A stretch of DNA of 34,819 nt, taken from contig DAOPYA010000046.1 in NCBI GenBank assembly GCA_035352635.1, positions 1 through 34,819 on the forward strand. Reading direction: 5' to 3'. The notes beneath the pieces are model-generated. The model made no database searches. It worked only from the letters and a program-made list of their open reading frames with translations, and was not told where the DNA came from. Position 1 is the first letter of the stretch; each line of letters begins with the position of its first letter. Positions 6,352 to 14,225 of the stretch are shown here, piece by piece. The position numbers and the translations under genes were made by a program. This DNA is from Rifleibacterium sp035352635 (GTDB lineage Bacteria; Muiribacteriota; Ozemobacteria; Ozemobacterales; Ozemobacteraceae).

Positions 6352-6495
6352 CAGGTGCTTCACATCACCTTGAACTGTTAGCGGCCATCACTCCCGTCAG
6401 AAGTGTATTTTTGTTTTAGGCAAAATTTGCCGGGAGTAGGCTAATATAACACCCGCAAGGGGAATAGGCCTGGCCGTCTAACAGCGGATGTGAGC
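6352..6495 (+). ncRNA. c4: C4-type antisense RNA upstream of antirepressor
   Basis: The first ~145 bases of the transcript fold into nested helices: CTGTTAGCGGCC (6375-6386) with GGCCGtCTAACAG (6472-6484, one bulged T), TCACATC (6360-6366) with GATGTGA (6487-6493), and CTCCCG (6391-6396) with CGGGAG (6431-6436). The 3' strands of two helices also match the antirepressor leader: 6473-6484 pairs with 6535-6546, covering GGAGG, and GCCGGGAG (6429-6436) pairs with CTCCCGGC (6495-6502). This two-element antisense layout, made from the same promoter as its target, is that of C4 RNA in phages P1/P7, which silences ant translation. Confidence 0.72.
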
Positions 6496-6546
6496 TCCCG
6501 GCTTTTGCTTTTAGCGGCAAAAGTCATCACAAAACTGTTAGGAGGC
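6495..6546 (+). promoter_or_regulatory. Antirepressor leader, target of C4-type RNA
   Basis: It contains the two target segments CTCCCGGC (6495-6502) and CTGTTAGGAGGC (6535-6546). The second includes the ribosome binding site; 11 of 12 bases can pair with 6473-6484 (one G-U, one A-G mismatch). Between them CTTTTGC (6502-6508) and GCAAAAG (6517-6523) form a local hairpin. CTAACAG at 6478-6484 can also fold onto CTGTTAG at 6535-6541 in cis, so an unprocessed transcript may already hide the site. Confidence 0.68.
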
Positions 6547-6551
6547 ATTTT

Positions 6552-7229
6552 ATGCCAGTATCACAATCACTTTCTCCTGTTCCCTTTCACGGTGACACAA
6601 TTTTCGTAGTCGATCACCAGGGCGAACCGCTTGCACCAGTAAGGCCCATTGTAGAAAATATTGGCCTTGAGTGGAGCGCACAGCGTCAAAAACTGACTGC
6701 TAACCGACCTCGTTGGGGTGTGTCGATGATCGACACACCTTCAGCAGGTGGACTTCAAAAAACACTCTGCATACCGGTGCGAAAACTTGCCGGTTTCCTG
6801 GCCACGATCAACCCGGCCAAGGTTCGCAATGATCTTCGGGCCAAAATCATCTGCTACCAGAACGAGTGCGATGATGCTCTCTGGAACTACTGGACTAAAG
6901 GCGAAGCAAAACGACCGGCCTCTTCCACTCAGCCACATCAACCCAATCTGCCGCTCGATGAGAAGGTGGACGACGTGGTGACTCTGCAGGCCAAATACAT
7001 CAAGCTGCTCGAATCGCATGTCAGCCTGCTCGAAAACAAAACGGTTTCTTCAAAGGTGATCGGCGCAACTCCCCGTCGCAAAAACAGAAGCTATACTCAG
7101 GTCACCGTCACCGAAGCTGATCAGATGCGCAAACTCTTCGCCAACGGCCTGAGCCGCTATCAGATCGCCAAAATCTTCAACCGTGGCCGCACCACCATTT
7201 CAAAATTCGTCGGCGGTATTAATGAATGA
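6552..7229 (+). CDS. ant: Phage antirepressor, P22 Ant N-terminal domain plus C-terminal HTH
   Basis: 225 residues, ATG six bases after GGAGG. Residues about 8-125 match the P22_AR_N antirepressor domain: FHGDTIFVVDHQGEPLAPVR near the start, VENIGLEWSAQRQKL, the IPVRKLAGFLATINPAKVR core and YQNECDDALWNYW. The C-terminal part, about 180-220, is a resolvase-like helix-turn-helix (ADQMRKLFANGLSRYQIAKI, then GRTTISKFVGG). Antirepressors bind and inactivate the lysogeny repressor, promoting induction. The structured leader suggests translation is held off by C4-type RNA. Confidence 0.88.
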   Translation: MPVSQSLSPVPFHGDTIFVVDHQGEPLAPVRPIVENIGLEWSAQRQKLTANRPRWGVSMIDTPSAGGLQKTLCIPVRKLAGFLATINPAKVRNDLRAKIICYQNECDDALWNYWTKGEAKRPASSTQPHQPNLPLDEKVDDVVTLQAKYIKLLESHVSLLENKTVSSKVIGATPRRKNRSYTQVTVTEADQMRKLFANGLSRYQIAKIFNRGRTTISKFVGGINE

Positions 7230-7267
7230 GCACCATCACCGCTTTAAGAAAAATTCAGGAGGCAGAT

Positions 7268-7459
7268 ATGACCACAACAACAATGGTTAAAAGAGAACTG
7301 CGAGACGAAATGTGGCGGGTATCAACTTCGCTGCGTGCCGTCTCTGACCTTATGGTGCCCGAAGCCGACCTGAGTGGCGTTGACCGCGAAAGACTGGCAA
7401 CCCTGCTCGATTACCTCAGCGAAAAACTCAGCGACCTGATGACCCAGGCCAAACTATAG
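7268..7459 (+). CDS. Hypothetical 63-residue protein after antirepressor
   Basis: The ATG at 7268 is preferred since a strong CAGGAGG lies six to seven bases before it. An in-frame ATG at 7226, overlapping the antirepressor stop as ATGA, would add 14 residues but has a poor site. The product is helical and acidic (RELRDEMWRVSTSLRAVSDL and LATLLDYLSEKLSDLMT). No family recognised. It ends 14 bases before a strong terminator, closing this operon. Confidence 0.62.
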   Translation: MTTTTMVKRELRDEMWRVSTSLRAVSDLMVPEADLSGVDRERLATLLDYLSEKLSDLMTQAKL

Positions 7460-7473
7460 CCCCCTCTAAACTC

Positions 7474-7503
7474 AAAAAGCCGGCTTAATCGCCGGCTTTT
7501 TTT
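7474..7503 (+). terminator. Rho-independent terminator closing the antirepressor operon
   Basis: AAAAAGCCGGC pairs with GCCGGCTTTTT around the six-base loop TTAATC, followed by a run of seven T. The A-run on the other side makes it usable in both directions. It separates the immunity/antirepressor unit from the first late operon. Confidence 0.9.
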
Positions 7504-7518
7504 ATTGCCCGCTTAGTA

Positions 7519-7563
7519 GTGAAGCGCTTCACCTTTATCAGAAGGCTTTCATATTGTTATTTT
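7519..7563 (+). promoter_or_regulatory. Late promoter 1 with Mor-type activator palindrome
   Basis: GTGAAGCGCTTCAC (7519-7532) is a perfect 14-bp palindrome. A -10-like TATTTT begins at 7558, 32.5 bp from the palindrome centre. No -35 box is evident. The same arrangement recurs at 14996 and 24483. It drives the endolysin and the packaging/head operon, the place of Mu Plys. Confidence 0.72.
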
Positions 7564-7585
7564 CAGATCATCAGGAGGTGACAAT

Positions 7586-7990
7586 ATGGCAAGCAGGAAA
7601 ATTTCTGACCTGCATCCAAGGCTGCAGCCACCGGCGGTTGAGTTTGTTAAACGCTGCAAGGCTGAAGGCATAAACGTGCTGATTTATATGACCTGGCGGT
7701 CAGATGCCGAACAGGACGATCTTTACGCGCTCGGGCGCACCAAGCCTGGCAAAATCGTGACCAAGGTGCCTGGCGGACGCAGCGACCATAATCATACTGA
7801 AGACGGCAAGCCGGCATCTCTGGCTTTCGATGCTGTGCCGCAACGCCTGATTGACGGCAAGAAAGTTCCGATCTGGAACGACCCATCGCTGTGGGCGAAA
7901 ATGGGCGAAATCGCGGCCGAAGTCGGACTCCTGTGGGGCGGCAACTGGAAAAAGTTCGTCGACAAACCCCATTACTACATCAAACTTTAA
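7586..7990 (+). CDS. Endolysin, peptidase M15 (L-Ala-D-Glu / D,D-carboxypeptidase type)
   Basis: 134 residues, after AGGAGGTG. The M15 zinc-peptidase pattern is visible: R38, the SDHNH motif with H68 near residues 66-70, AFDAVP with D82, and KPHYYI with H129. These give the His-Asp-His zinc ligands expected for L-alanyl-D-glutamate peptidases that cut the peptide cross-links of cell-wall peptidoglycan. There is no signal peptide, so release needs a holin, probably one of the small membrane proteins that follow. It is the first gene of a late operon, as in Mu. Confidence 0.9.
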   Translation: MASRKISDLHPRLQPPAVEFVKRCKAEGINVLIYMTWRSDAEQDDLYALGRTKPGKIVTKVPGGRSDHNHTEDGKPASLAFDAVPQRLIDGKKVPIWNDPSLWAKMGEIAAEVGLLWGGNWKKFVDKPHYYIKL

Positions 7991-8001
7991 CAGGGGCGAC
8001 C

Positions 8002-8088
8002 ATGACTACGGGCGACTTTCTTATTTTTTGTCTGCTTCTCGCGGCTGGTTTTTATGCCGCATCGGATTTTGATCAATTCACTTTTTAA
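8002..8088 (+). CDS. 28-residue membrane peptide
   Basis: An ATG after AGGGGCGACC opens a 28-codon frame, MTTGDFLIFCLLLAAGFYAA followed by SDFDQFTF. One hydrophobic segment fills residues 6-20. It fits the gap between the endolysin and the next gene (which has its own AAGGAG right after the stop). It could be a small holin accessory or another lysis-linked peptide. Confidence 0.5.
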   Translation: MTTGDFLIFCLLLAAGFYAASDFDQFTF

Positions 8089-8099
8089 GGAGACAAACC

Positions 8100-8498
8100 A
8101 TGTCTGAATACATTACCCCGGCCAATGTGGCCATTGTGATTTCGCTGCTCACGTCGATCTACGCAATTCTGCGCACGATCGCGCCGAAAACGAAAACGAC
8201 CGTTGATGACGATATCGTCGCTTTTGTCGATAAGGCCAGACCCTGGGTTCGTGATTTTTCCGTTCCGATCTGGGCGCTGGTTGAACAGCTGCAAAAATCA
8301 GGCAAAATAGACAAGCTGAATAAATATGGCGAGTTTATGTCAACCATGCGAGATACTTTCAAAGATGCGTTCGGCCGGGAGCTGCCCGAAGCACTTGAAG
8401 CCGATGCCAAACTTATGGCACAGGGTCTGAGTGCCGCTGACAAGCTTGCAAAGGTTGAAACCGTAAACCCTACGTCGGGCCTGGGCGCGGTGAAGTGA
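8100..8498 (+). CDS. Putative holin-like membrane protein
   Basis: 132 residues after AAGGAG. A single membrane segment lies at about residues 8-27 (NVAIVISLLTSIYAILRTIA), with a long soluble C-terminal part rich in helices (about 35-120). The place right after the endolysin suggests a lysis role, such as holin or holin regulator. One membrane segment with a large cytoplasmic domain is unusual for a classic holin, so the assignment is tentative. Confidence 0.6.
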   Translation: MSEYITPANVAIVISLLTSIYAILRTIAPKTKTTVDDDIVAFVDKARPWVRDFSVPIWALVEQLQKSGKIDKLNKYGEFMSTMRDTFKDAFGRELPEALEADAKLMAQGLSAADKLAKVETVNPTSGLGAVK

Positions 8499-8620
8499 CC
8501 GTCCAGGCTGATCAGAAAAGTGTCAGTCTTGGATTGAAGGCAAGGCATATCTTCGCCGATCTCAAAGTCGGCAAGGGCCAGAAGCCAGAATTCCAGGTCG
8601 GCACCAGCTTCAAATTTTAA
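8495..8620 (+). CDS. Hypothetical 41-residue protein (GTG start)
   Basis: GTG overlaps the previous TGA as GTGA and opens a 41-codon frame: it starts MTVQADQKSVSLGLKARHIF and ends KPEFQVGTSFKF. Codon use resembles its neighbours and it exactly fills the gap before the next AGGAG site. Family unknown. Confidence 0.5.
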   Translation: MTVQADQKSVSLGLKARHIFADLKVGKGQKPEFQVGTSFKF

Positions 8621-8635
8621 ATCAGGAGAACAACC

Positions 8636-8920
8636 ATGGAAATCCAACATATCATACCAATCACAATAACCCTTGGCCTTGCCTGGTCGGGCTTCCTGGT
8701 TGGCGTCATCCGGTGGCTGCAGATCAAAAATGAAGATGCTCTCTCAAGGCGTCTTGATGCTATCGAAAAGAGCATAACCGAAAGCAGAACCGAGTGGGCG
8801 GCAATGCCGCGCAGCTATGTCTTAAAAGACGATTGTCGCCGCCAGGAAGACCAGGTGCTTTCAGCTCTGGCCATGATCAACCGCAAACTCGACGAGCTTG
8901 CGAAAGAGGTCAAGAAATGA
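8636..8920 (+). CDS. Mu gp25-like membrane protein (DUF2730 type)
   Basis: 94 residues after AGGAG. Residues about 6-26 (IIPITITLGLAWSGFLVGVI) form a membrane segment, followed by a helical, coiled-coil-like cytoplasmic part ending DELAKEVKK. The size, membrane topology and position before gp26/gp27-like genes match DUF2730 (Mu gp25). In some phages such proteins are considered spanin-like or lysis associated; the role is not established. Confidence 0.68.
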   Translation: MEIQHIIPITITLGLAWSGFLVGVIRWLQIKNEDALSRRLDAIEKSITESRTEWAAMPRSYVLKDDCRRQEDQVLSALAMINRKLDELAKEVKK

Positions 8921-9222
8921 TGCTGAAGTCGGATGAAATAAGACTCGCAGAAGTTCAAACTGTTCGCCGTCGCATATTGCAGACCCTGTATGTCACAGGT
9001 AGCGTCGGAGCGAACGAAGACAGCCTGATGAATATGCTCCATAGCGTCGGGCATATACTGCTTCCGCCAGAGCTGCGCAATCATCTCGATTATCTTGAGG
9101 AACAAAAAACGATCAAAATAATCGACCGTGACCGGGCCACCTGGGCGGCTAAAATTCTGCCTTATGGTGCCGAGATCGTTGAATACGCAGCCAAGCCGCC
9201 CGCCGGCATTGCAAAGGGGTAA
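8917..9222 (+). CDS. Mu gp26-like protein, winged-helix type
   Basis: 101 residues from the ATG at 8917, overlapping the previous stop as ATGA, with GAGGT upstream. The order RRRILQTLYVTGSV, DSLMNMLHSVGHILLP, RNHLDYLEEQKTIKII resembles a winged helix, and size and place match Mu gp26. It might be the small terminase partner or a regulator of packaging. Confidence 0.65.
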   Translation: MMLKSDEIRLAEVQTVRRRILQTLYVTGSVGANEDSLMNMLHSVGHILLPPELRNHLDYLEEQKTIKIIDRDRATWAAKILPYGAEIVEYAAKPPAGIAKG

Positions 9223-9225
9223 ACC

Positions 9226-9744
9226 ATGCCAGAGAGAAGCCTGGTGGCCCAGCTGCCGCCCGAAGTAAAAGAATGGCTCGATAAAGCCCTCATTGAGGGC
9301 AATTTTTCCGGTTACGAAACCTTGTCAGAAACACTTCGGGAAAAAGGTTTCTGCATAAGTAAATCGAGCATTCACCGCTACGGCAAGGATTTTGAAAGCA
9401 ACCTTGCGGCCTTGAAGCTTGCCACCGAGCAGGCCAAAGCTATTGTCGAAAGCTCCCCGGATGCAGAAGGCAATATGAACGAAGCATTGATCAGACTCGT
9501 TCAACAGAAGTCTTTCCAGATTTTGACAAGGCTCGAAGAGGATGACGGCAAAGCCCTGGCGAATATCGGCCACATGGTCAGCGCCCTCAGCAAGTCTTCG
9601 GTTGCGGTAAAGAAGTATGCCACCGAAGTTAAAACCAAAACCCTCCAGGCGGCAGAGGCGGTTGAAAAGGTGGCCAAAAAGGGTGGCCTTTCAGATGAAG
9701 CCGTTCAGGCAATCAGAAGCAGAATTCTCGGGATAGCAGACTAA
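9226..9744 (+). CDS. Mu gp27-like protein (DUF3486), probable small terminase subunit
   Basis: 172 residues. The start RSLVAQLPPEVKEWLDKALI and the following SSIHRYGKDFESNLAALKLA are characteristic of DUF3486, with a helix-turn-helix at about 30-55. The long C-terminal helices would form an oligomerisation coil. DUF3486 members sit before the large terminase of Mu-like phages and are thought to be the DNA-recognition (small) subunit that starts headful packaging from the left end. Confidence 0.85.
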   Translation: MPERSLVAQLPPEVKEWLDKALIEGNFSGYETLSETLREKGFCISKSSIHRYGKDFESNLAALKLATEQAKAIVESSPDAEGNMNEALIRLVQQKSFQILTRLEEDDGKALANIGHMVSALSKSSVAVKKYATEVKTKTLQAAEAVEKVAKKGGLSDEAVQAIRSRILGIAD

Positions 9745-9745
9745 T

Positions 9746-11227
9746 ATGACGGCACCAGCTGTATTATTGCCATATCAGCAACGATGGATTGCGGATAAAT
9801 CGCCTGTGCGGGTTATCCGCAAATCCCGACGTATCGGTTTGTCATGGGCCCAGGCTGCAGAGTCGGCCCTGACTGCTGCGGCTGCATTAGGTATGGATTC
9901 CTGGTATATCGGTTACAACAAAGACATGTCCCAGGAATTTATAAGGGATACGGCTTTCTGGGCCAGAAACTATAATCTGGCAGCTGGTGAAATTGAAGAA
10001 ATTGCGGTTGCAGACGAAGACAAAGATATCCTGACCTTTCGCATCACCTTTGCATCAGGGTTCCGCGTCAACGCGCTTTCATCACGCCCATCAAACTTGC
10101 GCGGCAAACAAGGCCTGATAATAATCGACGAAGCCGCCTTTCACGACGATCTTGAGGGTCTGATCAAAGCCGCCATGGCAATGCTTATCTGGGGTGGCCG
10201 GGTCTGCATCATTTCAACCCATGACGGCGAAGATAACCCTTTCAACGAGCTGTGCAAAGCCGTTGAAGAAGGCAAACTGAAATACAGCCTGCACACAGTG
10301 ACTTTTGATGATGCCCTGACAGATGGTTTGTATAAGCGCATCTGTTTAAAAATGGGTGTCGAGTGGACAAAGGCAAAAGAACTCGCCTGGCGAAAAGAGA
10401 TCATTGAATTTTACGGCGACGGGGCTGACGAAGAACTTTTTTGCGTTCCGAACAAGGGAAGCGGCCTGTATTTCTCGAACGTGCTGCTTGAGTCGGTAAC
10501 GCAGCCAGGCATTCCAGTTTTCAAACTTTCATTCAAAGATGAGTTCACAATTCGACCAGAAGAGGAAAGAACCCTCGCCTGCCAGGTCTGGTGGAAAGCA
10601 AACATCGAGCCGGTTATAGATGCCCTGAAAATCAATTCAAAAGGCCGTCTCCTGTCATACTACGGCTTCGACTTCGCCAGGTCTGGTGACTTGTCGGTTT
10701 TTGTGCCGCTGACCGTCGATAATCTGCTGCGAAGAACGCCTTTCATTATCGAAATGAAGAATGTGCCTTTCACCCAGCAACGGGAAATACTTTTTTATAC
10801 GGTTGATGCACTGCCAAACTTCATGCATGGCGCTCATGACGCAAGAGGCAACGGGCAATACCTGGCCGAGGTGGCCATGCAAAAATACAGCCCGGCAAGA
10901 ATCACGCAAGTAATGCTTACTCAGCAATGGTATGGCGAAAACTTCCCCAAATACAAATCTGCAGTTGAAGACAAACAGATCATTTTATCTGATGACCCTG
11001 ACATAAAAGGCGATCACCGCATGGTTAAGACAGAAAAGGGTATACCCAAAGTTCCAGAAGGTGCTCATCGCAAAGGCGCAGGCGGGGAAAAGCGACACGG
11101 CGACGGCGCGATCGCTTATTGTCTGGCATGGTTCGCAACCCTGCAAGAAACAATGATTATTGAATTTGAAAGTATAAGGCCGCGTGAGTCCAACCGGGCC
11201 GGGCTGGCAGATTTTATCGGAGGCTGA
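9746..11227 (+). CDS. Large terminase subunit (Mu gp28-like)
   Basis: 493 residues. The ATPase part shows KSRRIGLSW at about 26-34 as the divergent Walker A and LIIIDEAAF at about 124-132 as Walker B. The C-terminal nuclease has FDFARSGDLSVF (about 309-320), HDARGNGQYLAE (about 372-383) and a final HGDGAIAYCLAW. It powers DNA entry into the prohead and cuts the concatemer or integrated DNA. It starts one base after the gp27-like stop and is followed within three bases by the portal gene. Confidence 0.93.
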   Translation: MTAPAVLLPYQQRWIADKSPVRVIRKSRRIGLSWAQAAESALTAAAALGMDSWYIGYNKDMSQEFIRDTAFWARNYNLAAGEIEEIAVADEDKDILTFRITFASGFRVNALSSRPSNLRGKQGLIIIDEAAFHDDLEGLIKAAMAMLIWGGRVCIISTHDGEDNPFNELCKAVEEGKLKYSLHTVTFDDALTDGLYKRICLKMGVEWTKAKELAWRKEIIEFYGDGADEELFCVPNKGSGLYFSNVLLESVTQPGIPVFKLSFKDEFTIRPEEERTLACQVWWKANIEPVIDALKINSKGRLLSYYGFDFARSGDLSVFVPLTVDNLLRRTPFIIEMKNVPFTQQREILFYTVDALPNFMHGAHDARGNGQYLAEVAMQKYSPARITQVMLTQQWYGENFPKYKSAVEDKQIILSDDPDIKGDHRMVKTEKGIPKVPEGAHRKGAGGEKRHGDGAIAYCLAWFATLQETMIIEFESIRPRESNRAGLADFIGG

Positions 11228-11229
11228 TT

Positions 11230-12792
11230 ATGGCAAAGAAAAAGAATTACCAGGCAAAAACCTTACCCCAGAATCTAACTGTTGAAATCGCCTCCGCCCG
11301 CGATGAGATACCGCTTTTCGGCGGCGTTTTTCCGAACCCCGACAAAGTGATCCAGGCTCGTGGCGGCGCGAAGGGTCTTGAGATTTATGAAGATCTCGAA
11401 ACCGATGCCCACGTCAGAACCGTTATCGACAAACGCAAGCGGGCCGTTACTTCGCGTGAATGGGTAGTTAACGAGGCTGATGAATCGCCGGAAGCCGACG
11501 CAGCCGCCGAGCTGGTGAGAAAACATATTTCCAAGCTGGGCTTTGACCGGGTGACAAAAGGCTTTCTCGACGGAATAAACAAGGGCTTTTCAATCGGGGA
11601 AGTCATGTGGGCGGTCGACGAAGAAGACGGCAGCATCAGACCGACCGAGATTCGTTTTCGCAAGCAACAGCGTTTCACATTCACCATCGGCGACAATGGC
11701 TATGAGTTGCGCCTGTTGACGACTGCAGACCCCTTCAAAGGCGAAGCCTTGCCCGAACGCAAGTTCATCAAGTTCACTTTCGATGAACGCTACGAGAATC
11801 CATACGGATTTGCCCTGGGCAATAGTTTGTTCTGGCCGGTATTTTTCAAGCGCAAGGGTATCACCTTCTGGCTGGTGTTCTGTGATAAATACGGCACCCC
11901 AACGACAATCGGAAAATACCCGACATCTGCCACAAGCGACGAACGCAGAATATTGCGTGAAGCGCTTGAGGCCATAGCCAACGATTCTGGCATTGTTGTG
12001 CCGCAGGGTATGGAAGTCAGCTTGCTTGAAGCTGCCAAAAGCGGCATCGATACTTACGAAAAGCTTGTCAGATACATGGACGAACAGATTTCCGAAGTTG
12101 TCCTGGGCGAAACCGGAACCACGAATCAGAGCGGCACCGGTGGCAGTAACGCCCGCGATCGGGTTGGCAACGAAGTGCGACTCGAAACAGCGAAGGCTGA
12201 TGGCGATGCACTTTGCGAATGTCTGAATAACACCCTGGTAAAATGGATCATTGATCTGAACATGCCGGGTGCCCCTTATCCGCAGGTATGGCGCAATTTC
12301 GAAGAAGCTGAAGATCTTACTCAAAAAGCCGACCGTGACACCAAACTTGGCCAGGCCGGAGTCAAGTTCAAAAAAGGTTACTTCATGCGCGAATACAACC
12401 TGCAGGAAGATGATTTCGACCTGGCCGATGCAACTACGCCCCCGACTGATCAACCGCCTGGCCGACCGGTGAATTTCGCCATAAGCCCTGAGCAGATTCA
12501 CGAAGACATCAGAAAGGCACTCGGCATGCCCGACAAAGATGAGGTCAGGGCAACCAGATCTAGAAACGCCGTTGAGGGCCTGATCGATGATATGAAGCCT
12601 GAAGACCTGCAAAAGCAGGCCGAGGGTATTCTTGCCCCGATCATAAAACTGATCGAGAATGGCCAGAGCTACGAGCAGATCATGACTGACCTGGTTGAAA
12701 CTTATGACGGCCTTTCATTCAAGGCCCTTACCGAAATGCTCGAACGGGCCTATTTTGTTGCTGCTGTCTGGGGGCGCTTGAATGCCAGATGA
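11230..12792 (+). CDS. Portal protein (Mu gp29-like, DUF935)
   Basis: 520 residues after CGGAGG. The DUF935 pattern is present: TDAHVRTVIDKRKRAVTSRE and WVVNEADES near the N-terminus, GFSIGEVMW, the KYGTPTTIGKYP segment, and GTTNQSGTGGSNARDRVG followed by QVWRNFEE. The portal forms the dodecameric ring at the capsid vertex for DNA entry and exit. The 3' end overlaps the minor head gene by 11 bases. Confidence 0.93.
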   Translation: MAKKKNYQAKTLPQNLTVEIASARDEIPLFGGVFPNPDKVIQARGGAKGLEIYEDLETDAHVRTVIDKRKRAVTSREWVVNEADESPEADAAAELVRKHISKLGFDRVTKGFLDGINKGFSIGEVMWAVDEEDGSIRPTEIRFRKQQRFTFTIGDNGYELRLLTTADPFKGEALPERKFIKFTFDERYENPYGFALGNSLFWPVFFKRKGITFWLVFCDKYGTPTTIGKYPTSATSDERRILREALEAIANDSGIVVPQGMEVSLLEAAKSGIDTYEKLVRYMDEQISEVVLGETGTTNQSGTGGSNARDRVGNEVRLETAKADGDALCECLNNTLVKWIIDLNMPGAPYPQVWRNFEEAEDLTQKADRDTKLGQAGVKFKKGYFMREYNLQEDDFDLADATTPPTDQPPGRPVNFAISPEQIHEDIRKALGMPDKDEVRATRSRNAVEGLIDDMKPEDLQKQAEGILAPIIKLIENGQSYEQIMTDLVETYDGLSFKALTEMLERAYFVAAVWGRLNAR

Positions 12793-14005
12793 TGCCGCAA
12801 TTTTAAAAGCGGCTTTCAATCTGCCGCCCGAAGACGCGATCAAATACTTTGAGCAGAAAGGCTACAAAGTAAGTTTCGACTGGCACGAAATGAAACGCGA
12901 AGCCCATACCCGCGCCTTCACTGTCGCCGGGGTCACTGGCCTTGATGTCCTGGTCGATATTCGCAAAACGGTTGAAAAAGCACAACAAACTGGCCAGAGC
13001 CTCGAAAGTTTCAAGAAAGAACTGCGGCCGCTGCTTGAGAAAAAGGGCTGGTGGGGTAAAAAGATCATCGACCGCCCTGACGGCACGCAGAAAGAGGTTG
13101 ATCTTTCCGCGCCCTGGCGACTGCGAACCATCTACCAGACCAATATGCAGACTGCATATATGGCCGGGCGCTATAAGGGAATGAAGGATTCGGCCAGACT
13201 GAGACCTTACTGGCAATACGTTGCTGTAATGGACGGAAGAACCAGAGACGCACACCGGCTGCTAAACGGAAAGATTTTTCGTCATGATGACCCGTTCTGG
13301 GATAAATACTACCCGCCGAACGGCTGGGGCTGCCGATGCCGCGTTGTCTCCATATCAAAATACGAGTTTGAGAAAAAAGGCTTTAAAACCAGCGACGGCG
13401 AGGTTGAGGCCAATGCCATAATGCCATTTGTGCCTGACGGATGGGATTACAACCCCGGAAAAACTCTGTGGCAACCAGACCCGCAAAAATACTCGGTTGA
13501 CCTAAGGCCAAAAGTGGCCCAGATAATCGAAAAAGCCGCGTCGATGGATGACGAAGACCGTTATGCCGTCAACACCTATGTTTCTGGCGGCAGCTATGTT
13601 TTAAATGAAAAACTCAGAACTGAAACGCCGCTGACGGGAGCCGAAGAAAAAATTGTTAAAAGCCTGGATAAAGTTATCGCCACTCAGCCGAAATACAAAG
13701 GCGAGGTTACCAGGTCTCTTTTTTTCAACGACAATCAGGCCGTTCAGGATTATGTGTCGCAGTTCAAGCCAGCGTCTATATTCCCTTTCAAGCAGTTTCT
13801 TTCCACAACCAAAGGCGACGTCTATAACCCGGATGGTCAGGTGCAAATGTTTATCAAGTCGCTGAACGGCGCTGACTTTGCTGAATTTAACCCGGCAGAA
13901 CAGGAAGTGCTTTTTGCAAGGAATTCTTCGTTTAAAGTTAAGAAGGCGACATCCAGTAACGATATATATTATATTTGGCTCGAAGAGGTTGCTGATGACG
14001 AATAA
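12782..14005 (+). CDS. Minor head protein (Mu gpF-like) fused to ADP-ribosyltransferase-like domain
   Basis: 407 residues. Residues about 20-220 match the Mu F / SPP1 gp7 morphogenesis domain, with the signature HRLLNGKIF (158-166), PPNGWGCRCRV (178-188) and an upstream MDGRTRDAH. After about residue 262 a second domain has the three parts of an ADP-ribosyltransferase: an Arg in GEVTRSLFF (R311), a Ser-Thr-Thr in FLSTTKG (341-343), and AEQEVLFARNSSFKV (E373-x-E375). Capsid-borne transferases of this sort could modify host proteins early in infection. Activity is inferred from motifs only. Confidence 0.85.
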   Translation: MPDDAAILKAAFNLPPEDAIKYFEQKGYKVSFDWHEMKREAHTRAFTVAGVTGLDVLVDIRKTVEKAQQTGQSLESFKKELRPLLEKKGWWGKKIIDRPDGTQKEVDLSAPWRLRTIYQTNMQTAYMAGRYKGMKDSARLRPYWQYVAVMDGRTRDAHRLLNGKIFRHDDPFWDKYYPPNGWGCRCRVVSISKYEFEKKGFKTSDGEVEANAIMPFVPDGWDYNPGKTLWQPDPQKYSVDLRPKVAQIIEKAASMDDEDRYAVNTYVSGGSYVLNEKLRTETPLTGAEEKIVKSLDKVIATQPKYKGEVTRSLFFNDNQAVQDYVSQFKPASIFPFKQFLSTTKGDVYNPDGQVQMFIKSLNGADFAEFNPAEQEVLFARNSSFKVKKATSSNDIYYIWLEEVADDE

Positions 14006-14225
14006 GCCAACGATTACGATCAAAGAGTTTCTGGCGCTGCCTGACGGTGAAAAAGCTGCAAGATTCGGCGAAATGAGCGATCATGACCGCTTTTTGTGGC
14101 GAACCCAGTATGATATACCGGCATTGGGGAATGTCGTTCAGCACGCGCTGCCGAGTCCTGAAGAGCAGGCGAAAATCGATGAGGAATTTAAAGAGATGCT
14201 TCGCCGTCGGGGTATCAAGATATGA
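13995..14225 (+). CDS. Hypothetical 76-residue protein
   Basis: The ATG at 13995 overlaps the previous gene by 11 bases and has GAGG about six bases upstream. The product is acidic and helical (TIKEFLALPDGEKAARFGEM, then EEQAKIDEEFKEMLRRRG). It overlaps the next start as ATGA. The family is not recognised; it may be a head assembly factor because of its place. Confidence 0.65.
   Translation: MTNKPTITIKEFLALPDGEKAARFGEMSDHDRFLWRTQYDIPALGNVVQHALPSPEEQAKIDEEFKEMLRRRGIKI

Noticed and set aside
11590..12612. 340-codon minus-strand frame opposite the portal gene
   Set aside because: It is fully antisense to a clear portal gene. Such long mirror frames come from codon bias.
12803..13255. 150-codon minus-strand frame opposite the minor head gene
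   Set aside because: Antisense shadow of a gene with clear family motifs.
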